A stretch of 64,000 nucleotides of DNA from Comamonadaceae bacterium (GCA_027485235.1 JAIXRJ010000017.1:62001-126000), one strand, 5' to 3'. Shown: positions 52,738-61,127, counted from the stretch's first letter. Program-made: numbers and translations. Notes: generated by a model not told the origin, from the letters alone.

Positions 52738-53769
52738 ATGAAACGTGTGTTCATCAAGACCTTGATCGCGACAGTCGCCTTGGCCGCTGTGGGCGTGGCT
52801 TCGGCCCAAGACAAAACCATCAAATTCGCCAACCAGAATGCGGCGGGTCACCCCATCATCTTGGGCATGGAAAAGTTCAAGGAAATCGTCGAGAAAAACT
52901 CTGGCGGCAAGATCAAGGTCAATGTGTTCCCGGGTGGTGCCTTGGGCAGTGACCAGGCCAACGTGTCAGCCATTCAAGGGGGTTCGCTCGAAATGGCGTC
53001 CATGAACTCCGGCATCTTTGCCGCACAGGTCAAAGAGTTCGCTATTTTCGATTTCCCCTTCATGTTCGGCACGGGCAAAGAAGCCGACGCTGCGGTGGAT
53101 GGCCCCTTTGGCAAAAAGCTGCACGCCAAGTTGGATGAAAAAGGCCTGATCGGCCTGGCTTATTACGAACTGGGTTTTCGCAACATCACCAACAGCAAGC
53201 GCGCCATCAACAAAGTGGAAGACCTGGAAGGCCTGAAGCTGCGCGTCATCCCCAACCCGATCAACGTGGACTGGGTCAAGGCCTTGGGCGCCAACCCCAC
53301 ACCGCTGCCTTTCCCAGAGTTGTATGCGGCTTTGGACCAAAAAGCCGTGGACGGCCAGGAAAACCCGGTGGCCACCATCAACGGTGCCAAGCTGTACGAA
53401 GTGCAAAAGCACCTGGCTTTGACCGGCCACCAGTACAACCCCCAGTCGGTTGTCATCAGCAAGAAGTTCTGGGAAAAGCTGTCGGCTGCCGAGAAAAAAA
53501 TTGTGGCCGATGCCGCCACCGAATCGGCCAAATTCCAGCGTGAAAAAGCCCGTGCTCTGGAAGCCAGCATTCTGGACAACTTGAAGAAAAATGGCATGCA
53601 AGTGACCCAGTTGCCCGAAGCCGAAATGGCCAAGCTGCGCGACAAGATGCGCCCTGTGACCGCCAAGTACGGCGTGACCGTGGGCCAGGACCTGGTCAAG
53701 GAACTGCAAGGCGAAATCGAGAAGGCGCGCACCGCGGCAGCAGCGCCCGCCAAGAAGTCGGGCAAGTAA
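52738..53769 (+). CDS. TRAP transporter solute-binding protein (DctP family), second system
   Basis: A 343-residue periplasmic receptor with a Sec signal (residues 1-22, ending VGVASAQ) and DctP features GHPIILGMEKFKEIVEKNSGGKIKV, the carboxylate-binding arginine in LKLRVIPNPINVDW and LPFPELYAALDQKAVDGQENP. GGAGAC precedes the ATG. Gene order (Q, M, P) is the reverse of the aldarate TRAP system at 2493-5300, so the two systems are not recent copies. The tail is alanine- and lysine-rich. Confidence 0.91.
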   Translation: MKRVFIKTLIATVALAAVGVASAQDKTIKFANQNAAGHPIILGMEKFKEIVEKNSGGKIKVNVFPGGALGSDQANVSAIQGGSLEMASMNSGIFAAQVKEFAIFDFPFMFGTGKEADAAVDGPFGKKLHAKLDEKGLIGLAYYELGFRNITNSKRAINKVEDLEGLKLRVIPNPINVDWVKALGANPTPLPFPELYAALDQKAVDGQENPVATINGAKLYEVQKHLALTGHQYNPQSVVISKKFWEKLSAAEKKIVADAATESAKFQREKARALEASILDNLKKNGMQVTQLPEAEMAKLRDKMRPVTAKYGVTVGQDLVKELQGEIEKARTAAAAPAKKSGK

Positions 53770-53782
53770 TTGTCTGGTGTGA

Positions 53783-53810
53783 AGACCTTGCCGCTGGTGT
53801 GGCGAGGTCT
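53783..53810 (+). other. Hairpin between the TRAP receptor gene and aroQ
   Basis: AGACCTTGCC and GGCGAGGTCT pair over ten positions with one wobble and an 8-base loop. CGTTTGTTG follows, a weak T-rich tract. It may partly terminate or stabilise receptor mRNA. Confidence 0.5.
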
Positions 53811-53835
53811 CGTTTGTTGAATGAAAGGAATGGCC

Positions 53836-54276
53836 ATGAAAGTCTTGATGTTGCACGGGGTGAACCACAACATGTTTGGCAAACGCGACCCCCTGCAATA
53901 CGGCACCATCACGCTCGATGAGATCAATGCCAGTTTGCACAAATTGGGTCAAGAGCTGGGTGCCCAGGTCGAGTGCTACCAAACCAACCACGAAGGCGAG
54001 ATGTGTGAGCGCATTCATCAGGCCTTCTTTGACAAGGTCGACGCCGTGTTGATCAACGCCGGTGCCTGGACCCATTACAGCTATGCCATTCGCGATGCCT
54101 TGGCCGTGCTCACTTGCCCCATCGTGGAGTTGCACATGTCCAACATCCATGCGCGCGAAGAATTCCGTCACAAGTCGGTGTTTGCCGAAATCGTCAAAGG
54201 CCAGATCTGTGGCTTTGGCGCTGACAGCTATTTGCTGGCACTGCGTGCCGGCGTGTCGGCTGCTCAATCTGTCTGA
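53836..54276 (+). CDS. aroQ: 3-Dehydroquinate dehydratase, type II
   Basis: It interconverts 3-dehydroquinate and 3-dehydroshikimate. The 146-residue protein has the type II motifs with R17 and Y22 (GKRDPLQYG), N74 (LINAGAWTH), H100 and H105 (ELHMSNIHAREEFRHKS) and R111. The usual GPNLNLLG near the start is altered to GVNHNMFG. The ATG at 53836 has AAAGGA six bases upstream; earlier in-frame ATGs overlap that site. Its position after a TRAP transporter points to a catabolic role in quinate use. Confidence 0.9.
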   Translation: MKVLMLHGVNHNMFGKRDPLQYGTITLDEINASLHKLGQELGAQVECYQTNHEGEMCERIHQAFFDKVDAVLINAGAWTHYSYAIRDALAVLTCPIVELHMSNIHAREEFRHKSVFAEIVKGQICGFGADSYLLALRAGVSAAQSV

Positions 54277-54296
54277 ATGCCCCCAACATTGTCCAC

Positions 54297-55136
54297 ATGA
54301 TCAACGGCAACACCGAGCTCATCGCCCACATCGGCTACCCCACGCACACCTTCAAGTCGCCGATGATTTACAACCCGTACTTCGAAGAGGCGGGCATCAA
54401 CGCGGTGGTGGTGCCCATGGGCTGCACGGGTGAAAATTACCCGACTTTCCTGCGGTCCGTGTTCACACTCGAGAACATCCGGGGCGCTTTGATCACCATG
54501 CCGCACAAGGTCAGCACCGTGGACTTGCTCGACGAAGTAACTGCCGCAGTGCGCGTGGCCGGAGCTTGCAACGCGGTCAAGCGCTTGCCCGATGGGCGTT
54601 TGGTGGGGGACATGTTTGACGGCGCCGGTTTTGTGCGCGGCGTTCAGCGCAAAGGGTTCGCGCTGACCGGCAAGCGGGTCTTGGTTGTGGGCACAGGCGG
54701 TGTGGGCAGTGCGATCGCGGCCTCATTGGCGGGTGCGGGCATTGCCGCCATCAGTTTGTTCGATGTGAACCCTGCCAGTTGCCATGCTTTGGCCCAGCGG
54801 CTGAAAGAAAACCACCCCCAGATCGAGGTGCGCACCGGATCAAACGATCCAGCAGACCACGACTTGGTGGTCAACGCCACGCCCATGGGCATGAGCGACG
54901 GCGATCCTTTGCCCCTGGATGTCTCACGCTTGTCCTCCGACACGTTTGTCGGAGAAGTGGTGATGAAGCGCGAGACCACCGCATTTTTGGCCGCTGCGCA
55001 AGCGCGTGGCTGCCGCACGCAAGTGGGCACCGACATGCTGTTCGAACAAATTCCTGCTTACCTCGAATATTTTGCTTTACCGACCACCACCGCTGATGTC
55101 TTGCGCCGAGTGGCCCAGCTGAGCGATGGCGCATGA
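54297..55136 (+). CDS. Shikimate/quinate dehydrogenase-like protein (atypical AroE)
   Basis: A 279-residue AroE-fold enzyme with catalytic K71 (LITMPHKVST) and D108 (DMFDGAGFV) and nucleotide site GTGGVGSAIAAS. The first serine of the SKS substrate motif is replaced (TFKS, residues 18-21), as in the paralogue at 40897. In this operon it most likely oxidises shikimate or quinate to the dehydro-acid. Twenty bases separate it from aroQ, and no good ribosome site is seen before the ATG. Confidence 0.86.
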   Translation: MINGNTELIAHIGYPTHTFKSPMIYNPYFEEAGINAVVVPMGCTGENYPTFLRSVFTLENIRGALITMPHKVSTVDLLDEVTAAVRVAGACNAVKRLPDGRLVGDMFDGAGFVRGVQRKGFALTGKRVLVVGTGGVGSAIAASLAGAGIAAISLFDVNPASCHALAQRLKENHPQIEVRTGSNDPADHDLVVNATPMGMSDGDPLPLDVSRLSSDTFVGEVVMKRETTAFLAAAQARGCRTQVGTDMLFEQIPAYLEYFALPTTTADVLRRVAQLSDGA

Positions 55137-55139
55137 TGC

Positions 55140-55211
55140 TTGCAGGAGCCCCACCCGGTGGGCGATGGGCGTGGCACACGCCCTCAAAACCATCGCCCAA
55201 AGGCTTGGGCT
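55140..55211. repeat. REP-like element with nested stems
   Basis: It begins TTGCAGGAGCC and ends GGGCTTCTACA, whose arms pair at about nine of eleven positions. Inside, TGGGCGATGG (55159-55168) and CCATCGCCCA (55190-55199) form a perfect 10-bp stem, with GCGTG/CACGC inside it, and GCCCAA/TTGGGC beside it. The TTGCAGGAG head recurs at 21746 and the GGCGATGG stem at 61128. It lies wholly between two operon genes. Confidence 0.65.
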
Positions 55212-55238
55212 TCTACAAACCACAAGGAGAGCCTTGAG

Positions 55239-56126
55239 ATGAACCTGAACCCCATTGACCGCGAAGCTGTACCGGAAATGCCTAACCGTTTGGGCATTGC
55301 GGGCATTGAATTCATCGAATACGCCACCAGCCGTCCACAAGCGCTGGGACAGGTGCTCGAGAACATGGGTTTTCGCCCGGTGGCTCGTCACCGTTCGCGT
55401 GAGGTCACACTTTATCGCCAAGGCGGCATGAATTTGGTGGTCAACGCCAGCCCTGATGATGCCCGCGTCAGTGGCACGGTGGATGGTCAGCCTGTGATTT
55501 CGGCGGTGGCTTTTCGGGTGCAGGACGCTTTGAAGGCGCACACCCGCAGCCTGGACCTGGGCGCCTGGAGCGTGGGCAGCCACGCGCAGGCGATGGAACT
55601 GCATATTCCGGGCATCCACGGACCGGGGGGCAGCCGTTTTTATTTTGTGGACCGCTGGCAAGAGTTTTCGATCTACGACATCGATTTCAAGCCCATTCCC
55701 ACGGTGGACCTGAACCCACCTGCATTGGCGGGCATGAGCTACTTTGGCGTGGTGCAGTACATCGGTGCAGCTCGGAGCGCCGATTGGCAGACCTATTTCG
55801 AACACATGTTCGACTTCACCGCGATGCCCGACGAACAACGTTTTGGCATCTTGCCCAAAGGCAAGTTGATGAAAAGCCCTTGCGGCAGTTTTTTGTGGCA
55901 GCTGATCGAGCCCGAGCCCTGGATGGATGCCGACGACAGCCCCGAATGCCTGCAAAGGATTGGCTTTGGCGTGCCCGATGTGGGGCAAGCGGTGGCCGCA
56001 CTCAAGGCCCGCGGCGTCGAATTTGTCGAGTCCACCCGTTTGCACCCCGAGGATCGGGGCGCATTGACCCGCGCGACCTTGGGCTCGGTCGCTTTTGAAC
56101 TCGTCCACCAGCGAGCACCTTTATGA
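55239..56126 (+). CDS. 4-Hydroxyphenylpyruvate dioxygenase-like (double VOC) protein; counterpart of the C-terminal QuiC1 domain
   Basis: A 295-residue two-domain vicinal-oxygen-chelate protein: FIEYATSRPQALGQVLENMGF in the first half and GIHGPGGSRFYFVDRW and AVAALKARGVEFVEST in the second. In pseudomonad QuiC1 such a region is fused behind the dehydroshikimate dehydratase barrel; here it is a separate gene placed before the barrel gene, with ATGA overlap. By eye, two of the three HPPD iron ligands are replaced (SYFGV for DH, LQRIGF for QHI) while the glutamate in FELVH remains, so dioxygenase activity is doubtful. Confidence 0.78.
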   Translation: MNLNPIDREAVPEMPNRLGIAGIEFIEYATSRPQALGQVLENMGFRPVARHRSREVTLYRQGGMNLVVNASPDDARVSGTVDGQPVISAVAFRVQDALKAHTRSLDLGAWSVGSHAQAMELHIPGIHGPGGSRFYFVDRWQEFSIYDIDFKPIPTVDLNPPALAGMSYFGVVQYIGAARSADWQTYFEHMFDFTAMPDEQRFGILPKGKLMKSPCGSFLWQLIEPEPWMDADDSPECLQRIGFGVPDVGQAVAALKARGVEFVESTRLHPEDRGALTRATLGSVAFELVHQRAPL

Positions 56127-57043
56127 ACTTGCTCGACGGTTACGGCATGGACACCATCACCATGGCGGGCTCCCTGGAGTCCAAGCTGGCCGCCATGCAA
56201 GGGGCTGGATTTTCGCAAGTGATGCTCATGGCCCGCGACTTGGTCACGCACCCCGGTGGCGTGACGGCAGCGGTCGAGGCTGTGCGTCAAAGCGGCATGA
56301 GGCCGACTGGCTTTCAGGTGCTGCGCGACTTCGAGGGCTTGTCGGGCCACCTGCACAGCTACAAGTTGGACATCGCGAAAGCCATGCTGGAGATGTGCGC
56401 AGCCACCGGCAGCCAAGTTTTGTTGGCCTGTTCGTCCACTTCACGCCACGCCACGCAAGATCTGGACGCCATTGCCGCGGACTTGAAAAAGCTCGCCATG
56501 CTGGCGCTGCCTTTGGGGATCAAGATCGCTTACGAAGCACTGTCTTGGGGTCGCACCGTCAACGAATTCACCACCAGCTGGGACGTGGTCTGCCGCGCTG
56601 ACTGCCCCAATTTGGGCTTGGGCATTGATTCTTTCCATATCTTTGCCGCCAACACACCTTTGGATGCGATCGAGGAGCTCGATCCGTCCAAGGTCTTTTT
56701 GGTGCAACTGTCAGACTTCATGTGGCAAGAAACCCCCACTTTTGAAGAGCGTATGACCACGGCCCGGACATTTCGGGTGTTCCCGGGCGAGGGCGTGCAC
56801 AGCGAGCAGTTGGCCGATCTGGTGTTGCGCCTGGACCGCATGGGTTACCGGGGCGACTACAGTTTTGAGGTGTTCAACGACGACTACCAACAGTTGCCAT
56901 TGGAGACTGTGGCTGGGCGTGCCCGCGAAAGCGCGATATGGCTCCACCAAGACGTGCTGCACAAAGCCACACCACTGCCGCAGTGGGCGTCGCAGCGGGA
57001 CGGACCGTCCGGCCCACTCGCCAAGAGTCGGTCCATGGCCTGA
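56123..57043 (+). CDS. quiC: 3-Dehydroshikimate dehydratase (xylose-isomerase-like barrel), stand-alone
   Basis: It would dehydrate 3-dehydroshikimate to protocatechuate, linking quinate/shikimate to the lig pathway. The 306-residue barrel carries a metal tetrad E138 (KIAYEALSWGR), D169 (LGIDSFHI), Q195 (FLVQLSDF) and E249 (YSFEVFND). The segments LSWGRTVNEFTTSWDVV and FRVFPGEGVHSEQLADLV resemble the N-terminal domain of QuiC1. Its start overlaps the VOC gene's stop. The family is about 280-300 residues without the second domain, matching the size seen. Confidence 0.84.
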   Translation: MNLLDGYGMDTITMAGSLESKLAAMQGAGFSQVMLMARDLVTHPGGVTAAVEAVRQSGMRPTGFQVLRDFEGLSGHLHSYKLDIAKAMLEMCAATGSQVLLACSSTSRHATQDLDAIAADLKKLAMLALPLGIKIAYEALSWGRTVNEFTTSWDVVCRADCPNLGLGIDSFHIFAANTPLDAIEELDPSKVFLVQLSDFMWQETPTFEERMTTARTFRVFPGEGVHSEQLADLVLRLDRMGYRGDYSFEVFNDDYQQLPLETVAGRARESAIWLHQDVLHKATPLPQWASQRDGPSGPLAKSRSMA

Positions 57044-57245
57044 CTTTGCCGGCTCTTCGGCCCTCAAAGGGTATAGGCGCACATGTGTAGTCAATTACGC
57101 CATGTGATCAATGGCGCGAAACGACCCTTTCCATGACCATGAGATCCATGTGAACGGCGCCTTGGGCGTTCGTTCTGTGTTTCACAACACACAGTCCCCG
57201 CAAGTTTTGAATTGTTGGGGGCTTGTGGCGGATCGAAGGACTCGT

Positions 57246-58598
57246 ATGACTTACCCCATGGCGGACAGTGCGCGTCACAACCGAATTTTGGCGGGTATCC
57301 CGATGGACCATTACGTGCGCATGGCCGAGCACCTGAAGCCGGTGGATCTGGCGTGCGGTGATGTCATTTGTGAAGCCGGCGAAAGCATGGACTTTGTGTA
57401 TTTCCCGACCACCTGCACCAGCTCCCTGGTCTCGCACACCCAAGAGGGGGACTCGTCGGAGTTGGCCATGATCGGGCGAGGTGGCATGGTGGGTGTGCCT
57501 TTGGTGCTGGGGGCCAAGACCATGAACCACCGGGTGGTGGTGCAGTGCGCCGGACAGGCTTACCGCATGCCTGCGCACGTCTTTGTGCACGAACTTTCAC
57601 AGTGCAGCGAGTTGCAACAAATGGCCCTGTGTTACGTGCAGACCCTGATCACCCAAATGTCACAAAGCATTGTGTGCATCGGGCACCACAGCGTCAGCGA
57701 GCGTGTCTGCTACTGGCTCCTGTGCAACGCCGATGCCTTGCGCTCCGAGCAGTTGAAAGTGACCCACGAAACGATCGCCAACTTGTTGGGCGTGCGCCGG
57801 GAGTCCGTCACGCAAGCACTGGGCAAACTCCAGGCGGCAGGATGGGTGGGCAGCGGGCGCGGCCGGATCTCCATACTGAACCGTGAAGGGTTGATGGCCA
57901 GTGTTTGTGAATGTTTTTCTTTGGTGTCGCAAGAGACTCAGCGCTTGTTTGACAGCGCGGGCGGTTTGCCGAACAACTTGCCGGCCACCGTGCCTGCAGA
58001 GGATAGCAGCGGCGGCATGCAACTGCAGCGCTACCAGGATGCGTATGATTTCGCGCCCGTGGGCTTTGTCAGCATCGATGCGGATGCCCATGTGGTGCAA
58101 ACCAATTTGGCCGGAGCCATCTTGTTGGGCATCCAGCGTTCGCAACCACAAGCCCATGACTTTTTGAATTTCTTGATGCCCTCGGACCGTGCGACCTTCG
58201 CTGCGTTCCATCAGGAAGTGCTGAGTGGAAAATGCCGTCGCCATTGCGAGGTTCGCTTGCAAGGCGGTGAGCGGCGAGGGGAGCTGTTTGTGCGCATTGA
58301 TGCAACGCTGGACGAGGAGGGTTCCGAGTGTCAATTGGTGCTGATCGACGTGACCGAGGAAAAGCAACGCGCAGCGCAAACCCTTGAGCACGAAAGGCAG
58401 CAGCAAGAGATGTTGGCCAAACAGCCCTACATGCTGTGGTTCAAGGACCCAGAGGGCCATTTGATCTCGGCCAATTCCAGGCTGATTGAAAACGCCTATG
58501 GGGTTGGAGACGATGTGCGGTTGGAAAAAATCGATGCGCAAACCATGCCTTGGCATTTCCAAGGCGTGCCAGCGGCGGTCGCGAGCCCCAAAGCTTGA
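57246..58598 (+). CDS. Crp/Fnr-type regulator with C-terminal PAS domains
   Basis: A 450-residue protein: cyclic-nucleotide-binding-like domain (about 20-120), helix-turn-helix (170-205, THETIANLLGVRRESVTQALGKLQAAGWV), then a PAS domain (265-372, YDFAPVGFVSIDADAHVVQTNLAG) and the start of a second PAS (390-450, YMLWFKDPEGHLISANSRLIE) that is cut short. The ATG at 57246 has AAGGA five bases upstream; the frame is open for 45 more codons. Crp proteins seldom carry PAS after the DNA-binding domain. Targets unknown; the preceding 200 bases hold its promoter but no site I can assign. Confidence 0.8.
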   Translation: MTYPMADSARHNRILAGIPMDHYVRMAEHLKPVDLACGDVICEAGESMDFVYFPTTCTSSLVSHTQEGDSSELAMIGRGGMVGVPLVLGAKTMNHRVVVQCAGQAYRMPAHVFVHELSQCSELQQMALCYVQTLITQMSQSIVCIGHHSVSERVCYWLLCNADALRSEQLKVTHETIANLLGVRRESVTQALGKLQAAGWVGSGRGRISILNREGLMASVCECFSLVSQETQRLFDSAGGLPNNLPATVPAEDSSGGMQLQRYQDAYDFAPVGFVSIDADAHVVQTNLAGAILLGIQRSQPQAHDFLNFLMPSDRATFAAFHQEVLSGKCRRHCEVRLQGGERRGELFVRIDATLDEEGSECQLVLIDVTEEKQRAAQTLEHERQQQEMLAKQPYMLWFKDPEGHLISANSRLIENAYGVGDDVRLEKIDAQTMPWHFQGVPAAVASPKA

Positions 58599-58667
58599 AA
58601 GCCTGAATCAGGGGTTTCAGGGAGACGAGTCTTTGGTGGCCAGCGCATTGCCACTAAGATCGGGGGC

Positions 58668-59669
58668 ATGAAACACCGACAACTGGGCCCTTTCCAAGTC
58701 AGCGCCATTGGCCTCGGCTGCATGAACCTCAGCCACGCCTATGGCCCCCCCGTCACTGCTGAACAAGGCGAACGGGTCCTGCTGACAGCGCTGGACCACG
58801 GGGTGGACTTTTTTGACACGGCCGCCTTGTACGGGTTTGGCAGCAACGAAACCCTGCTGGGCAAAGTGATGAAGGCACACCGCAGCCGGTTCACGCTGGC
58901 CAGCAAATGCGGCATGCAAGGCGTTGAGCAAAGCGATGGCAGCAAGGTGCGTGTGATCGACGGTCGTGCCGAGACGATCAAAAAAACCTGCGAAGACGCA
59001 CTGCGCCGTTTACAGACCGATGTCATTGATTTGTATTACCTGCACCGCTGGGACAAGCAAGTGCCCATTGAAGACAGTGTGGGCGCTCTGAGCGACTTGG
59101 TGCGCCAAGGCAAGATCCAGACTATTGGTCTGTCTGAAGTGTCGGCCAGCACGCTGCGCAAAGCCCACGCGGTGCACCCGATTGCTGCGGTTCAAACCGA
59201 ATATTCGTTGTGGACCCGTAACCCGGAAATCGCGGTGCTGCAAGCCTGCCGCGAATTGGGCGCAGCCTTCGTGGCCTTCAGCCCGGTGGCGCGGGGCTTT
59301 TTGTGTGGGCCCCTGGACCTCGCCAATCTGGACGCCAAAGACATCCGCCGCAGCATGCCGCGCTTTGCGCCGGACAACTACGCCGCCAATCTGAAGCTCT
59401 TGCCCGCCTACAACGCGCTGGCCCAAGAGGCCGCTTGCAGCCCATCGCAGCTGGCATTGGCTTGGTTGCTGCACAAGGGTGAGGACATCTTGCCGATTCC
59501 GGGCACCACCTCGGTCGACCATTTGCTGGACGATCTGGCCGCGGTCGATGTTCGGCTCGATGCTGACTTGATGGCCCGCTTGGAAGGACTCATCAACCAG
59601 AACACGGTGGTCGGCAACCGCTACAACGACCAGGCCAACAGCGAAGTGGACACGGAAGTGTTTGCCTGA
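58668..59669 (+). CDS. Aldo/keto reductase
   Basis: A 333-residue NADPH-dependent barrel reductase with the catalytic set in FFDTAALYG (D and Y), K near residue 84 (LASKCGM) and H in YYLHRWD; RLGPFQVSAIGLGCMNLS-type start (RQLGPFQVSAIGLGCMN) and PGTTSVDHLLDDLAAV bind the coenzyme phosphate. Substrate unknown. It stands alone between the regulator and the gentisate genes, converging with the latter. Confidence 0.88.
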   Translation: MKHRQLGPFQVSAIGLGCMNLSHAYGPPVTAEQGERVLLTALDHGVDFFDTAALYGFGSNETLLGKVMKAHRSRFTLASKCGMQGVEQSDGSKVRVIDGRAETIKKTCEDALRRLQTDVIDLYYLHRWDKQVPIEDSVGALSDLVRQGKIQTIGLSEVSASTLRKAHAVHPIAAVQTEYSLWTRNPEIAVLQACRELGAAFVAFSPVARGFLCGPLDLANLDAKDIRRSMPRFAPDNYAANLKLLPAYNALAQEAACSPSQLALAWLLHKGEDILPIPGTTSVDHLLDDLAAVDVRLDADLMARLEGLINQNTVVGNRYNDQANSEVDTEVFA

Positions 59670-59679
59670 CCCTGCTGTC

Positions 59680-59702
59680 ATCCTCGGGCTAGAGCCGAGG
59701 AT
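59680..59702. repeat. Interspersed palindromic repeat between convergent genes
   Basis: ATCCTCGG and CCGAGGAT form an 8-bp perfect stem around seven bases. It resembles the CATCCTCGGG...CCGAGGAT repeats common in proteobacterial intergenic DNA. It lies ten bases after the aldo/keto reductase stop and could also act in termination. Confidence 0.55.
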
Positions 59703-59742
59703 CCTTGGATGCCCCGACAGCCCGGGCACAAGCACCGATCCC

Positions 59743-60378
59743 TCAAGCGTCAGGCTGTGCCAAGGGCACCGAGCTTTTGAACGCGTCCAGTTCGCTGCAA
59801 GCTTGGTCGATGGCGCTGATCAAGGGCCAGCGGGCGATGTCCACGTTGAAGCGGCGGGCGCTTTCGACTTGCGGAATCAAATACACATCGGCCAGTGTTG
59901 GCGTGTCGCCAAAGCTGAAACGGCCACGGCTTGTATCCGCGGCCATCAGGGCTTCGTAGGCATCAAATCCTTCGCTGACCCACATCCCGCACCAGGCGTT
60001 GATGGTTTCTTCGTTAGCGCCAAACTGCTTGCGCAGCGTTTGCAAAATACGGCGGTTGTTGACGGGGTGGATGTCGCAGCCCACGATGGAGGCCAAGGCC
60101 CGCACATGGGCACGTGCATCAGCACCCTTGGGCAACAACGCGGGCTCAGGGTGCGTTTCTTCCAGCCACTCGATGATCGCGGTGGACTGGACCATCACCT
60201 TCTCGCCGGTGTCCAGCGCCGGCACCAAGCCCTGCGGGTTGACGGCCTTGAAGCCCTCTCTTTGTTGCTCGTCCACACGCAGGTCCACCGCCACGTAGTC
60301 GGTGGCAATGCCTTTGAGCTTGAGCGCGATACGCAGGCGGTGCGAGGTGCTGCTGCGGAAAAAGTTGTAAAGCTTCAT
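59743..60378 (-). CDS. nagL: Maleylpyruvate isomerase (zeta-class glutathione S-transferase fold)
   Basis: It isomerises maleylpyruvate to fumarylpyruvate in the gentisate pathway. The 211-residue protein has the GST N domain with SSTSHRLRIALKLKG (residues 9-23; the zeta-class SSCS motif with Thr in place of Cys), STAIIEWLEETHPEPALLP and a C domain with TLADVYLIPQVESARRFN. Maleylacetoacetate isomerase is the alternative, but the gentisate dioxygenase and fumarylpyruvate hydrolase neighbours favour this call. It lies 5 bases after the hydrolase gene. Confidence 0.87.
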   Translation of the reverse strand: MKLYNFFRSSTSHRLRIALKLKGIATDYVAVDLRVDEQQREGFKAVNPQGLVPALDTGEKVMVQSTAIIEWLEETHPEPALLPKGADARAHVRALASIVGCDIHPVNNRRILQTLRKQFGANEETINAWCGMWVSEGFDAYEALMAADTSRGRFSFGDTPTLADVYLIPQVESARRFNVDIARWPLISAIDQACSELDAFKSSVPLAQPDA

Positions 60379-60383
60379 GGGTG

Positions 60384-61085
60384 TTACTCCGCTGCACCGA
60401 TGGTCAGTGCAAGTTCAGCCACGCCTTCGACACGGCCCGTGATCTGATCGCCCGAGACCACCGCGCCCACACCTTCAGGTGTGCCGGTGTAGATCAGGTC
60501 GCCGGGTTGCAGGTGGTAGTAGGTGGACAGGTCGGCGATGATTTCTCGGATGTTCCAGATCAACTTGTCCACGTTGGACGACTGCTTGGTGCTGCCGTTG
60601 ACTTCCAGGGCAATTGCGCCGTTTTCAATGACCACGCCGGGCATGGGCACGATTTCGCTGCAGACCGAGCCTTGCTCGATGTCCTTGCCGGTGTCCCATG
60701 GGCGGCCTTTGTCGCGTGCCACCAGTTGCAGGTCGCGGCGGGTCATGTCCAGGCCTGCGCCGTAGCCATAGACCAGTTCATGCGCGTTGGCTTCGCTCAC
60801 GCGGAAACCTGCTTGGCCAATGGCCAGCACCAGTTCCATCTCGAAGTGGTAGTTGCTGGTGCGCGGGGGGTAAGCCACCGTGGCACCGCTTTCCACCAGG
60901 GTCTGGGGCGACTTGGTGAAGTAAAAAGCTTGCTCGACGCTCTTGTCGACAGGGCGGCCCATTTCGACCGCGTGCGCGTGGTAGTTGCGGCCCACACAAA
61001 AGATCCGGTTGATCGGGAAGCGCTCGGTTTGGCCACGGATGGGCAGGGATTGAACGGCGGGTGGGGTGAAGAGGTATTGGGTCAT
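60384..61085 (-). CDS. nagK: Fumarylpyruvate hydrolase
   Basis: It splits fumarylpyruvate to fumarate and pyruvate. The 233-residue FAH-fold protein has metal ligands E82 and E84 (YHFEMELVLAIG) and D113 (GLDMTRRDLQ), plus FCVGRNYHAHAVEMG and DLIYTGTPEGVGAV. The short form without the FAH N-terminal domain is usual for this enzyme. Confidence 0.9.
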   Translation of the reverse strand: MTQYLFTPPAVQSLPIRGQTERFPINRIFCVGRNYHAHAVEMGRPVDKSVEQAFYFTKSPQTLVESGATVAYPPRTSNYHFEMELVLAIGQAGFRVSEANAHELVYGYGAGLDMTRRDLQLVARDKGRPWDTGKDIEQGSVCSEIVPMPGVVIENGAIALEVNGSTKQSSNVDKLIWNIREIIADLSTYYHLQPGDLIYTGTPEGVGAVVSGDQITGRVEGVAELALTIGAAE

Positions 61086-61127
61086 GGTGAGGTCAGGGTT
61101 GTGGATGGGGGTAGGCGTCAGGCTTCT

